This document shows, one piece after another, positions 8,464 through 16,545 of a DNA stretch of 55,411 nucleotides. The position numbers and the translations under genes are program-made. Where the stretch lies: assembly GCA_947629795.1 (NCBI GenBank), contig CANRFC010000016.1, positions 1 through 55,411 of the forward strand, written 5' to 3'. Position 1 is the stretch's first letter; every line of letters starts with the position of its first letter. This stretch comes from an uncultured Oscillospiraceae bacterium. GTDB taxonomy: Bacteria; Bacillota; Clostridia; Oscillospirales; Oscillospiraceae. Below the pieces are notes generated by a model, which did not search any database, had not been told where the DNA came from, and worked only from the letters and a program-made list of their open reading frames with translations.

Positions 8464-9327
8464 TCAGGGCTCCGCTGCGTCATGCTGCGCCACGGAAAAG
8501 GGGACCGCGATCCTTGTGATATAGTGATTGGGGTCTACTTCTACGATCTCATCTGCCAGCGGCTCCTCATAAACGTATTCTCCGATTTGAAAGCCGTTGC
8601 GGCGGGCGTAATCGAGCAGCTTGGGAAAGACTTCCTGAGTGGCGTGATAGTCACCTCTGTAGTAGCAGAGCATATAATTTCCGGCTTCTTTCACAAAGCC
8701 TTCCTCCTTGGGGGATTCCGGAGCCAGTTCGGAATAGTACCAGCGGCAGTGGATGCCCTGAGGCTTTCCCTCCGCCAGCCACGAAGAGGGGAGTATGCCC
8801 CCGATGCCGCGGCCCAGTGACAGATTGTGCTCGACTCTGTACTGGACGATGCTGCCCATGGCAGAAGGCTCTCCCTTGCCGGGCTGAAGGGCGCATACGT
8901 CAGGGCTCAACTTCAAATATTCCCGCGGACAATACCGGACATAGATGATGGACTCCTCTGCATCAATGGCCTCCTGGACCAGGTCCAGCTTTCGCAGCAT
9001 CATAGCCCTCTCGTGCTCCAGGCGAGTGATCTGCTCTGTCAGATTTTCCACGCCTCGTTCAAATACTTTTTGAAAGTACGCCTTGTCCCGGACATGGACA
9101 TACCGCTTGAGATCAGACAGGGACATGATCTCGCGCAGGGCCAGGATCATATGAAAGGTATCTACCTGTCCCGGATCGTAATAGCGGATGCCGTTTTCCC
9201 CCTTATATCCGGGAGAAAAGAGCCCGATCTTGTCATAATAGAGCAATGTCTGCTTATTGACGCCGCAGATTGCGGCAAATTGACCTGAGACAATGAGATT
9301 CTTTTTCGGCTCTTGAGGAGTGCGCAT
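8464..9327 (-). CDS. MerR-family transcriptional regulator with C-terminal effector domain
   Basis: The 287-residue protein starts at ATG 9327-9325, which has AAAAGGGG about 8 bases upstream; an earlier in-frame ATG at 9369 lies inside an operator and lacks a ribosome binding site. The N-terminus is a MerR winged helix (VNKQTLLYYDKIGLF, then GIRYYD), followed by a long dimerisation coiled coil at about 75-120. The C-terminal half (about 135-285) looks like a GyrI-type ligand-binding domain, as in BmrR-type drug sensors. It is divergent from the Fe-dehydrogenase operon, and a 15-bp palindrome occurs in front of both units, so it very likely activates the operon and controls itself. The ligand is unknown. 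Confidence 0.88.
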   Translation of the reverse strand: MRTPQEPKKNLIVSGQFAAICGVNKQTLLYYDKIGLFSPGYKGENGIRYYDPGQVDTFHMILALREIMSLSDLKRYVHVRDKAYFQKVFERGVENLTEQITRLEHERAMMLRKLDLVQEAIDAEESIIYVRYCPREYLKLSPDVCALQPGKGEPSAMGSIVQYRVEHNLSLGRGIGGILPSSWLAEGKPQGIHCRWYYSELAPESPKEEGFVKEAGNYMLCYYRGDYHATQEVFPKLLDYARRNGFQIGEYVYEEPLADEIVEVDPNHYITRIAVPFSVAQHDAAEP

Positions 9328-9367
9328 AACTGAGACCCCTTTTCCGCGGTCCTGTACCCGCTGCTTC

Positions 9368-9382
9368 ATATAGTTACTATAT
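9368..9382. promoter_or_regulatory. MerR-type operator, copy near the regulator gene
   Basis: The perfect palindrome ATATAGTTACTATAT is identical, as a double-stranded site, to the one at 9555-9569 in front of the divergent operon. It lies about 40 bases before the regulator's chosen start codon. No good -35/-10 pair with a 19-bp spacer surrounds this copy, so it more likely serves autoregulation than activation. Confidence 0.65.
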
Positions 9383-9548
9383 CATATTTTTCGGATAAAA
9401 GATACCGTTTTGAAAAATGTTTTTCACAAAAAGGCTCACATCCTCTGCAAAAAATTCACAAAAAACTGGGAATCAGACCGAAACGTATACATAATGCACA
9501 AGAGAATTGCCTGCTCTTTGTGGAAAACAGAAAATTTGGAAAAAGCCC

Positions 9549-9579
9549 TTGAACATATAGTAACTATATATTTTAAAAT
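9549..9579 (+). promoter_or_regulatory. MerR-activated promoter with 19-bp spacer and palindromic operator
   Basis: A -35 box TTGAAC (9549-9554) and a -10 box TAAAAT (9574-9579) are separated by 19 bp, the over-long spacer typical of MerR-activated promoters. The palindrome ATATAGTAACTATAT fills 9555-9569 between them. This promoter drives the Fe-dehydrogenase operon. Its position rules out the upstream in-frame ATG codons of that gene. Confidence 0.8.
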
Positions 9580-9613
9580 CGTTACAGAAATAACAAAGAA
9601 AAGAGATGCCCCC

Positions 9614-10783
9614 ATGGAGTTTTCTATGCGCACCAAACTTGTGACCGGATATGGCTGCCTGGAGAAGATCGGCGAGATCGTTCAAAGCTTCGGTGTTTCC
9701 AAAGCAATGCTGTGTACCGATTCTTTCCTGGTCACCACTCCGGCGGCGGCGGCGATCCAGCAAAAACTGAAAGCCAGTGGGATCGAATGCCTGGTCTATA
9801 CACAGCTCCAGCCGGAACCCATTGATACAGACTGCGATGCAGGCGCTCTTTTTTGCAGGGAGCACGGGATAGAGCTGATCGTGGCCCTGGGCGGCGGCAG
9901 TGTGATGGATCAGTCCAAGGCCATGGCCGCCATTGTTACCAACGGGAAGAGCTGCCGGGAACTGGACGACACTGTTATTCCCCGGCGGATGCTGCCCCTC
10001 ATCTGCGTCCCCACCACGGCGGGAACAGGCAGCGAAGTGACCTATGTGGCGGTCATCACCAATACAGAAAAAAAGTACAAGATGACCATTATGGATGCGG
10101 ACAGCCTTTCCCCCAATGTGGCCGTCTGTGATCCGGCCCTTCTGACCACCCTGCCGAAAAAGCTCATCGCCTCCTGCGGCGTGGACGCTTTGACCCATGC
10201 CATCGAGGCCTATACCGCTGCAGATGGGGTCAAGAATCCCATTTCCGACGCCTTGGCTCTCCGGGCCATAGAGATGATTGGCCAAAGCCTGAAGCAATGC
10301 TGGGATTCTCCCACAGATCAACAGGCACAAAGCACGATGATGCTGGCCAGCACCATGGCAGGAGCGGCCTTCATCAACGCGGACGTGGGCGCGGTCCACG
10401 CCATTGCTGAGGTGGTAGGAGTGACCTACCACATTCCCCATGGGGTGGCAAATTCTCTGTTCCTTCCCTACGTGATGGAATTCAACCGTCCGGGAAACGA
10501 CGCCTACTACGCCCGGGTCGCCGAACAGCTGGGGGCCGCCCGGGTCGGCGCGGGGGACGAAGAGAACGGAAAACGGGCCATCCGCTTTGTGGAAGGGCTC
10601 ATTACGCAATTGGAGATCCCGGCCTTTTCCGATTTTGCTCAGGTGGATCCGGCGGACTTCCGGGACATGGCACAGCGGGCGTCAAAGAGCGCCATGAGCC
10701 AGGACAATCGGAAGGAGATCCACGCCGAGGATTATTTGAGTATCCTGCAAAGTGCCTATCAGAAAAAAAGGCTCTGTCAATAA
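9614..10783 (+). CDS. Iron-containing (group III) alcohol dehydrogenase
   Basis: The 389-residue protein belongs to the Fe-dependent NAD(P)-alcohol dehydrogenase family, which interconverts aldehydes and alcohols in the cytosol. ALGGGS (Gly93-Ser96) and PTTAGTGSE bind the dinucleotide. The metal ligands are in place as Asp191, His195, His262 and His276 (DALTHAIEA, VHAIAE, HIPHG). ATG 9614 is chosen because the open frame upstream contains the MerR promoter; it leaves a usual family length. It is the first gene of a five-gene operon under MerR control. The substrate cannot be told from sequence; propanediol, lactaldehyde, butanol and hydroxy-acid enzymes all fall in this family. Confidence 0.9.
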   Translation: MEFSMRTKLVTGYGCLEKIGEIVQSFGVSKAMLCTDSFLVTTPAAAAIQQKLKASGIECLVYTQLQPEPIDTDCDAGALFCREHGIELIVALGGGSVMDQSKAMAAIVTNGKSCRELDDTVIPRRMLPLICVPTTAGTGSEVTYVAVITNTEKKYKMTIMDADSLSPNVAVCDPALLTTLPKKLIASCGVDALTHAIEAYTAADGVKNPISDALALRAIEMIGQSLKQCWDSPTDQQAQSTMMLASTMAGAAFINADVGAVHAIAEVVGVTYHIPHGVANSLFLPYVMEFNRPGNDAYYARVAEQLGAARVGAGDEENGKRAIRFVEGLITQLEIPAFSDFAQVDPADFRDMAQRASKSAMSQDNRKEIHAEDYLSILQSAYQKKRLCQ

Positions 10784-10806
10784 ATCAAAGAGAGAGGGAG
10801 AAAAAC

Positions 10807-11307
10807 ATGTCCAAGATCAAAAACGAGCCCATCTGTCAGGAAGCGTATGTCCAAAAGGTGCGCAGCGCCATCCATCACAGATCCCAATGGCTTTACCTGC
10901 TGCTGGACGAGGCGAAGAAGCGGGGCGCCGACTGGGAGGAGATCGCCCGGGCTGCCACCACCCGCTGCGGCTGTTTCCAGGGCGCCGGCCTCAATGAGGA
11001 TTGGGCGGATCATGACAGCCTGAAGAGTTTTGCCGAAGTCTTTGCCGACGAGGATTTCAAAAAGTATTTTGATATGGAGATCCTGGAATGCACTGACGAA
11101 CTGCTGCGGATCAAGTTCCATCATTGCCCCCTGGTGGCCGGCTGGCAGGAGATCGGCTGCTCTGATGAGGAGATCGCCAAGCTGTGCGACATCGCCATGG
11201 ATGGGGACCGGAACATCGCCAAGTCCTGCGGATTGGACTTTACACTGGGAGAGACCATTGCCGAGGGTGGCTGCTGCTGTGAGCTGACCTTCCGGCTGAA
11301 GAAATGA
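10807..11307 (+). CDS. L-2-amino-thiazoline-4-carboxylate (ATC) hydrolase-like protein
   Basis: The 166-residue cytosolic protein resembles the ATC hydrolase family, whose founding member opens the ATC ring to N-carbamoyl-L-cysteine on the way to cysteine in Pseudomonas. Visible are a conserved acidic and Cys/His-rich core (MEILECTDELLRIKFHHCPL) and the C-terminal GGCCCELTFRL stretch. Many clostridial relatives have no tested substrate, so the name gives the family and not a proven activity. GAGAGAGGGAG precedes ATG 10807. The stop overlaps an ATG of the next frame, so translation is probably coupled to the YjiH-like gene. Confidence 0.7.
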   Translation: MSKIKNEPICQEAYVQKVRSAIHHRSQWLYLLLDEAKKRGADWEEIARAATTRCGCFQGAGLNEDWADHDSLKSFAEVFADEDFKKYFDMEILECTDELLRIKFHHCPLVAGWQEIGCSDEEIAKLCDIAMDGDRNIAKSCGLDFTLGETIAEGGCCCELTFRLKK

Positions 11308-11321
11308 GAGGAGAGAGAACC

Positions 11322-12665
11322 ATGGAAAAGAGAAAATTGACCACAGCGCAGATCCTGAAGTTTCTGATCCCGTCCCTGATGGGCGCCGCCCTGTTTCTGA
11401 TCCCCATGAAAATCGGCGGCAAGTACGTGCTGGGCGTATCCTTGCTGTGTGATGTCATTCAGCAGTGGATGACCCCTATCGTGGACCAGTGTTCTATCCT
11501 GTTCCTGGCCATCGCGTCGGCATTGCCTATCGTTGCCAAGCTCCTTAAGCCCAAGTTCATTATGGAAAACAAGACCATGCGCAGCCTGTTCGACGTCAGC
11601 CCTGTCATCATGGGCGTGCGTATCATAGGCCTGATCTACGTGGTGTGCTACCTGTTCCAGATCGGTCCGGAGTGCATTTGGAATCCGGCCACTGGCGGCG
11701 AGGCCTACTACATCGTCACCACCATCCTGACCCTGATGGTGGGCACCTGCTTCCTTATCAGCCTGCTTACCGACTTTGGTATTATGGACTATGTGGGCAT
11801 CCTGGTGCGCAGCCTGATGCGGCCCCTGTTCACGCTTCCCGGCCGGGCCTCCCTGGATTGTATCGCCTCCTGGGTGGGCAGCAGCCTCACCGGCGCCCTG
11901 CTTACCTCCAGCCAGTATAAGGACGGCTTTTATACGAAGCGGGAAGCCTGCGTTATCATGACCTGCTTCTCCACCGCCGCCTTCAGCTTCATTTTCATTC
12001 TGGCCCGCACCTGCGGCCTGGAGGAGTACTTCCTGCCCTCCGTGCTGACCATCTACGCGGCGGTGATCCCCTGTGCCATTATCCTGCCCCGGGTGTACCC
12101 CCTGAACCGGGCCAAGGATGAGTATGTTTCGGACGACATCGAGATCAAGGAAGATGTGCCCCAGAACATCAGCAAGACCCGTTGGGCGTTGGAGTGCGCC
12201 GTGGACCGGGCCTCTGAGATGAATGTGAAGAAGTTCCTCCTCAAGGGCGTGCAGAGCCTTGCCAGCGTGTGGTTCGATGTGCTGCCCATGGTCATGTTTG
12301 TGGCCTGTACCGGCATGATCGTCAACGAGTATACTCCCATCTTCAAAGTCCTGACCATGCCCTTCGTGCCCATTCTGAACCTGATGGGCTTTGCCGAGGC
12401 GGAGGTGGCGGCCCCCATGCTGCTCACCGGCTTCCTGGACCAGTTCCTGCCCATTGCCATGGCCGGCGCCATCACCAGTATCAGCACCCGCTTCTTCATC
12501 TTCTGCATGGCCATCGCCCAGATCATCTACCTCTCCGAGATCGGCGTTATGATGCTCCGCTCCAAGGTGGATTTCAACCTCGGCAAAATTTTCCTGGTGT
12601 TCATTGAGCGCACTATCCTTTCCATGCCCATCATCTGGGCCCTGACCAAGCTCCTGATCCATTGA
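11322..12665 (+). CDS. YjiH-family multi-pass membrane protein (putative transporter)
   Basis: The 447-residue protein is hydrophobic throughout, with about ten membrane segments and the layout of YjiH/nucleoside-recognition (Gate) domain proteins; key stretches are SWVGSSLTGALLTSSQY and APMLLTGFLDQFLPIAMAG. ATG 11322 is preferred to ATG 11304 because GAGGAGAG lies 6 bases before it. No member's substrate is firmly known. In this operon, between an ATC hydrolase-like protein and two peptidases, uptake of a small peptide or amino-acid derivative is a fair inference, but not shown by sequence. Confidence 0.8.
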   Translation: MEKRKLTTAQILKFLIPSLMGAALFLIPMKIGGKYVLGVSLLCDVIQQWMTPIVDQCSILFLAIASALPIVAKLLKPKFIMENKTMRSLFDVSPVIMGVRIIGLIYVVCYLFQIGPECIWNPATGGEAYYIVTTILTLMVGTCFLISLLTDFGIMDYVGILVRSLMRPLFTLPGRASLDCIASWVGSSLTGALLTSSQYKDGFYTKREACVIMTCFSTAAFSFIFILARTCGLEEYFLPSVLTIYAAVIPCAIILPRVYPLNRAKDEYVSDDIEIKEDVPQNISKTRWALECAVDRASEMNVKKFLLKGVQSLASVWFDVLPMVMFVACTGMIVNEYTPIFKVLTMPFVPILNLMGFAEAEVAAPMLLTGFLDQFLPIAMAGAITSISTRFFIFCMAIAQIIYLSEIGVMMLRSKVDFNLGKIFLVFIERTILSMPIIWALTKLLIH

Positions 12666-12678
12666 GGAAGAACGGGCG

Positions 12679-14079
12679 ATGATAGATACAATGGGTAAGG
12701 CCCTCCGGGAAAAAATGGCGGGCTATCAAGAGGAAATGCTGTTCCATTTTAAGGAACTGCTGAAAATCGACTCAGTACGGGGGGAGCGCCAGAATGGCGC
12801 TCCCTTCGGCCCGGGGAACCGCAAGGCGCTTGACTATGTGCTGGATCTTTCCAGAAGCTTTGGCTTGGAAACGGTGAACCTGGACTATTTTATCGGCTAC
12901 AGCGAGTACGGCCAGGGCGAAGACTACATTTGTTCCGTTTCTCACTTGGATGTGGTGCCTCCCGGCGACGGATGGAAGCACCCTCCCTTTGGGGCGGAGG
13001 TGGAGGACGGCGTCCTCTACGCCCGAGGAGCGGGAGACGACAAACCCGGCGTCATCGCCGGACTGTACGCTCTGCGGTGCATGAAGGAGCTGGGGTATCG
13101 GCCGGAACGGCGGATCCGGGTCATCTACGGCTGTGCCGAGGAGACCGGCATGGAGGACCTGGATCACTATCTGCGCTCCCAGCCCCTGCCTGTTTTTGGC
13201 TTTACTCCCGACAGCGACGGCTACGATATTGTCAATGCCGAAAAGGGCCGCATGGAGTTCAGCCTGGCGGGGAGCGTTGCAGAGGACGATCCTGTGATTG
13301 GCGTTTCCGGGGGACTTGCCTCCAATATGGTGCCTGCCTCGGTAAGTGCCATCTTTGACACTGCACGGATGACGGCTCCCGAGCGGGAACGTTTTGAGCG
13401 GGAACTTGCCGGGCCGGACCTGGAATGGGCCGCGCAAAAGGAACAGGTGACCGTTACATTTCGGGGGATATCGGCCCACGCTGCCATGCCCGAGACCGGC
13501 CGGAGCGCCATTTCCATGTACGCCCGGTTCGCCTGCCGGGTCCTGGCCGACCGCGTGGATCCCCTGACCCGTTTTATCCATGAAAACGTAGGCTTCGACT
13601 GGACCGTCCCCCACTTGGGGATCGCCTGCCGGAACGAGCATATGGGCAGCCTGACGCTGAGCCTTGGGCTCATTGAACTTCAGGACCACAGGCTCCGGAC
13701 GGTGGGAGATATCCGGTATCCCGCGGCTACCGATGCCCACAGGCTCCAGGACCGGCTTCAGGAAAAAGCCGCTGCGGCGGACCTGGAGTTTTGCGTGCTT
13801 TCCGCAATGGATGGACATTGCTGTACCAACGAGGAAGCGTTTTCCGTTCTGCGGGAGGTCTGCCGGGACAAGGGAAAGCCGGAGCCCAGGTGCAGGGCCA
13901 TCGCCGGCGGGACCTATGCAAAAAAGTTCCAGGGACGACTGGTGGCCTTCGGCGGCTGCGGGGACGGAGTCCATGCCCCGGACGAGTTTGTGGCGATCTC
14001 CGACTTTTTTGACCATACAGATATGGTCTCCTACGCGCTCTACCGTTTGGGCGGCAAGTGGAAAGAGGCCGCACAGTGA
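12679..14079 (+). CDS. M20-family dipeptidase (PepV/Sapep type)
   Basis: The 466-residue protein is a di-metal M20 peptidase. His89 and Asp91 (SHLDVVPPG), bridging Asp120 (GAGDDKPG), catalytic Glu154 with Glu155 (AEETG), Asp178 (TPDSDG) and His432 (GDGVHAPDE) are all present, so it should be active. The insertion between the lid and catalytic parts has the size seen in PepV and Sapep, which split dipeptides, including those with beta-Ala or D residues, in the cytosol. GAGGAAG precedes ATG 12679 and the gene follows the YjiH-like gene by 13 bases. Confidence 0.88.
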   Translation: MIDTMGKALREKMAGYQEEMLFHFKELLKIDSVRGERQNGAPFGPGNRKALDYVLDLSRSFGLETVNLDYFIGYSEYGQGEDYICSVSHLDVVPPGDGWKHPPFGAEVEDGVLYARGAGDDKPGVIAGLYALRCMKELGYRPERRIRVIYGCAEETGMEDLDHYLRSQPLPVFGFTPDSDGYDIVNAEKGRMEFSLAGSVAEDDPVIGVSGGLASNMVPASVSAIFDTARMTAPERERFERELAGPDLEWAAQKEQVTVTFRGISAHAAMPETGRSAISMYARFACRVLADRVDPLTRFIHENVGFDWTVPHLGIACRNEHMGSLTLSLGLIELQDHRLRTVGDIRYPAATDAHRLQDRLQEKAAAADLEFCVLSAMDGHCCTNEEAFSVLREVCRDKGKPEPRCRAIAGGTYAKKFQGRLVAFGGCGDGVHAPDEFVAISDFFDHTDMVSYALYRLGGKWKEAAQ

Positions 14080-15155
14080 AGGAGGACCGCCTCAGGGCTC
14101 TTGCCGGTGCCATGGCAGAACAAGGAGTCGACCTGGCCCTTATTGCCAGCGACCTGGAGCTGTTCTATTATACCGGCGTCTATGAAGAGTCAATGGAACG
14201 ATTGCGGGTCCTGCTGGTGGATCGGAAGGGGGATTGGCAATGCTATGCCAACCGGATCTTCCGTATGTCCGGGTCAGGCCCTCAGGCCATCAGCCATCGT
14301 GACGGGGAGGAATCCGCGGCATTAAAAGCATTGGCGGGCCGACTGGACCCCAATGAGACCATTGCGATAGACAGTGCCTGGCCCTCCGGCTTTTTGCTGG
14401 AGCTGCAGGCACTGGCGCCCGGCCGGAAATTCTGCGGAGCCGGGAGGCTGCTGTCTGTTCCCATGGCCTGTAAGGATAAAGAGGAGTTGGCTCTGATGCG
14501 CCGCTCCTCCCGGATCAATGATCAGGTGGTCGGGGAACTCATCTCCTCTGTCGGGCCAGCATCTACCGAGACCGGCCTGAGTCAGGCCATTTGCGCCCTC
14601 TATGACAGATACGGCGCCGACGGCCGCGAGGGCGGGGCCCTGGTGGCCTTCGGAGCTAACTGCGCCAGTCTCCATCCGGCAGCCCACAAGGTCTGCCCAC
14701 AGCCGGGAGACTGCATTATGATCGACGCCGGGGCGCCTTACGAACGCTATCAATCCGACATGACCCGGACTGTTTTCTTCCGGGATGTAAGTCCCGAGAT
14801 GGAGCGGATCTACCATATCGTGCTGGAGGCGAACCTGGCCGGGATCGAGGCGGTCCGCCCGGGACGGACCGCCGGGGAAATCGACAGAGTTTGTCGGCAG
14901 GTCATCGAAAAAAGCGGCTATGGAGCCTGTTTCACGCACCGAACAGGTCACGGCATCGGGCTGCACCTCCATGAGGAACCGTATATCAGCGCCGGATCCA
15001 GGACCGTTTTGCGGGAGGGCATGATCTTTTCCATCGAGCCCGGGATCTATGTCCCCGGCTCGGGCGGTGTCCGCATCGAGGACCTGGTGGCAGTGACTGC
15101 GGACGGAGCGGAAGTCCTCAATCAATTGCCAAAGGAATTGCGGGTGCTGGAATGA
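14076..15155 (+). CDS. M24-family metallopeptidase (Xaa-Pro dipeptidase/aminopeptidase type)
   Basis: The 359-residue protein has the creatinase-like N-terminal domain followed by the pita-bread catalytic fold. The five metal ligands are intact: Asp217, Asp228, His292, Glu321 and Glu335 (IMIDAGAP, SDMTRTVFF, RTGHGIGLH, SIEPGIYV, VRIEDLV). It probably releases the N-terminal residue before proline. GTG 14076 overlaps the stop of the M20 gene (GTGA), and AAAGAGG lies about 7 bases upstream. A GTG at 14058 is an alternative without a ribosome binding site. This is the last gene of the MerR-controlled operon. Confidence 0.9.
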   Translation: MKEDRLRALAGAMAEQGVDLALIASDLELFYYTGVYEESMERLRVLLVDRKGDWQCYANRIFRMSGSGPQAISHRDGEESAALKALAGRLDPNETIAIDSAWPSGFLLELQALAPGRKFCGAGRLLSVPMACKDKEELALMRRSSRINDQVVGELISSVGPASTETGLSQAICALYDRYGADGREGGALVAFGANCASLHPAAHKVCPQPGDCIMIDAGAPYERYQSDMTRTVFFRDVSPEMERIYHIVLEANLAGIEAVRPGRTAGEIDRVCRQVIEKSGYGACFTHRTGHGIGLHLHEEPYISAGSRTVLREGMIFSIEPGIYVPGSGGVRIEDLVAVTADGAEVLNQLPKELRVLE

Positions 15156-15308
15156 GCCAGCGTCCACTCCCGCTGCGGACTGCAGTCGGTCGGGCGGGGC
15201 CCGGCCTCCCGCCTTGGGGCGGGCCCGGGAAGGATAGCACATAGCCGGACCATAGAGCTTCCGGCTCCCCCTTTGCAAGCATCATATGCGCAAGACACTT
15301 TTCTGCAT

Positions 15309-15361
15309 AACGCCGGAAAACAGCAGGCCCGGATATGGGGACTGCTGTTTCCCGGCGTTTT
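15309..15361 (+). terminator. Rho-independent terminator of the peptidase operon
   Basis: Arms AACGCCGGAAAACAGCAG (15309-15326) and CTGCTGTTTCCCGGCGTT (15342-15359) pair almost completely and are followed by T residues. It lies 154 bases after the M24 stop codon. The bases between the stop and the hairpin (15156-15308) are GC-rich and show no gene. Confidence 0.75.
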
Positions 15362-15537
15362 ATATTCCTCCAACGTGCCGGACCCGGGAAAGGAGGGGCG
15401 CTGGGATACACGGCGCCCGGCAGCGGAAAGAAAAGCGCGGCCGTGCCCCGCTGCAACAGGGCCCTCAGTGACTTATTTCATGCATCATTTTGCCCCCTTG
15501 GGCGCCGGATCTGATGTGTTTGATGCCAAGAAAAGAC

Positions 15538-15566
15538 TTGCTATCAAAATTGAATGGTTGTAAAAT
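15538..15566 (+). promoter_or_regulatory. Sigma-A-type promoter of the MBL/HD-GYP/cyclase operon
   Basis: TTGCTA (15538-15543), a 17-bp spacer and TAAAAT (15561-15566) form a promoter upstream of the MBL-fold gene. The long leader that follows (about 180 bases) contains a perfect inverted repeat, CATTTGAAG (15669-15677) and CTTCAAATG (15692-15700), which could be an operator or an RNA hairpin. Confidence 0.55.
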
Positions 15567-15750
15567 ACAAATGTAAATATATCCCTGACAGCAAGAGGAT
15601 AGATCGGAGGGGCAGTCTGTTCCAGCACGGCTTCTCCGTTTTTCTGTATCTTTCTGCGTTACATAAATCATTTGAAGTTCACACCTGCGATCTTCAAATG
15701 GATCGGCTGTGTGGGGAATAGGATCAAATTGGTGGAAGAAGGATCTGACG

Positions 15751-16545
15751 ATGGAGCAACAGGTAAAGGTATGGGGCGTCCGGGGCTCGATGCCCCAGCC
15801 AGGGCCGGCATACCTTCAGTACGGCGGACATACCGCCTGTATCTCCCTGGAACGGGAGGGGGAGCTGGCAGTCCTGGATGCGGGCAGCGGCCTGTCCTGC
15901 CTGGCAAAGGAGCTGGAAGGGAAGGCCCTCCGGCGGCTGGATCTCTTTCTCAGCCACCCCCATTTTGACCATATGATGGGCCTGTTCACCTTCCCGCTCC
16001 TGCACGACCCGGGCATGGAGCTCCATCTGTACGGCGGGACCGGCCTGCAAAAGGACCTGGAAACGCTGATCGACCCACCCTACTGGCCTGTGGGGATGCG
16101 GGACTGTGAGGCCCGGCTGTTCTACCACGAGCTGCGGCCCGGGGAGCAGTTCCGGATGGGGAGCTTCCACGGGACCGTCGCGGCGGGGAACCATCCGGGC
16201 GGGAGCCTGGTCTGCCGCCTGGAGGCGGACGGCAAGAGCCTTGTCTACACCCTGGACTGTGAGACGGACGAGGCCATGTTTGCCCGGCTCACAGAATTTT
16301 CCCGGGGGGCGGACCTGATCGTTTGGGACGCCAGCTACACCCGGGCGGACAAGCGGCCCGGCTGGGGCCACTCCACCTGGGAAGAGGGGATCGCCCTCCG
16401 CCGCGCTGCCGGAGCGGGGCGGGTGCTGATGTCCCACTATTCACCGGACTACACGGATCCGTTTTTGCAGGAGCAGGAACTGGAGGCGCAGAGGGCAGAC
16501 CGAACCTGCATCTTTGCGAGAGAGGGCATGGTACTGGATCTATGA
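15751..16545 (+). CDS. MBL-fold metallo-hydrolase
   Basis: The 264-residue protein has the metallo-beta-lactamase fold: HPHFDH gives zinc ligands His69, His71, Asp73 and His74, followed by NHPGG, TLDCETD and the late His residues in WGHST and MSHYSPDY. The layout resembles the PhnP/RNase Z side of the superfamily (phosphodiesterases). ATG 15751 follows GAAGGAT; the longer frame from 15709 has no ribosome binding site. Its stop overlaps the ATG of the HD-GYP gene (ATGA), so the two are coupled. A role in cyclic-nucleotide breakdown is possible in this operon, but the substrate is not shown. Confidence 0.85.
   Translation: MEQQVKVWGVRGSMPQPGPAYLQYGGHTACISLEREGELAVLDAGSGLSCLAKELEGKALRRLDLFLSHPHFDHMMGLFTFPLLHDPGMELHLYGGTGLQKDLETLIDPPYWPVGMRDCEARLFYHELRPGEQFRMGSFHGTVAAGNHPGGSLVCRLEADGKSLVYTLDCETDEAMFARLTEFSRGADLIVWDASYTRADKRPGWGHSTWEEGIALRRAAGAGRVLMSHYSPDYTDPFLQEQELEAQRADRTCIFAREGMVLDL

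Noticed and set aside
9410-9613. 68-codon N-terminal extension of the Fe-dehydrogenase
   Set aside because: The extension runs through the MerR promoter and operator, so the transcript starts after it; the shorter start gives the normal family length.
15156-15308. Short frames in the gap after the M24 peptidase
   Set aside because: No ribosome binding site or family resemblance in either direction; the region is a GC-rich 3' untranslated stretch before a terminator.
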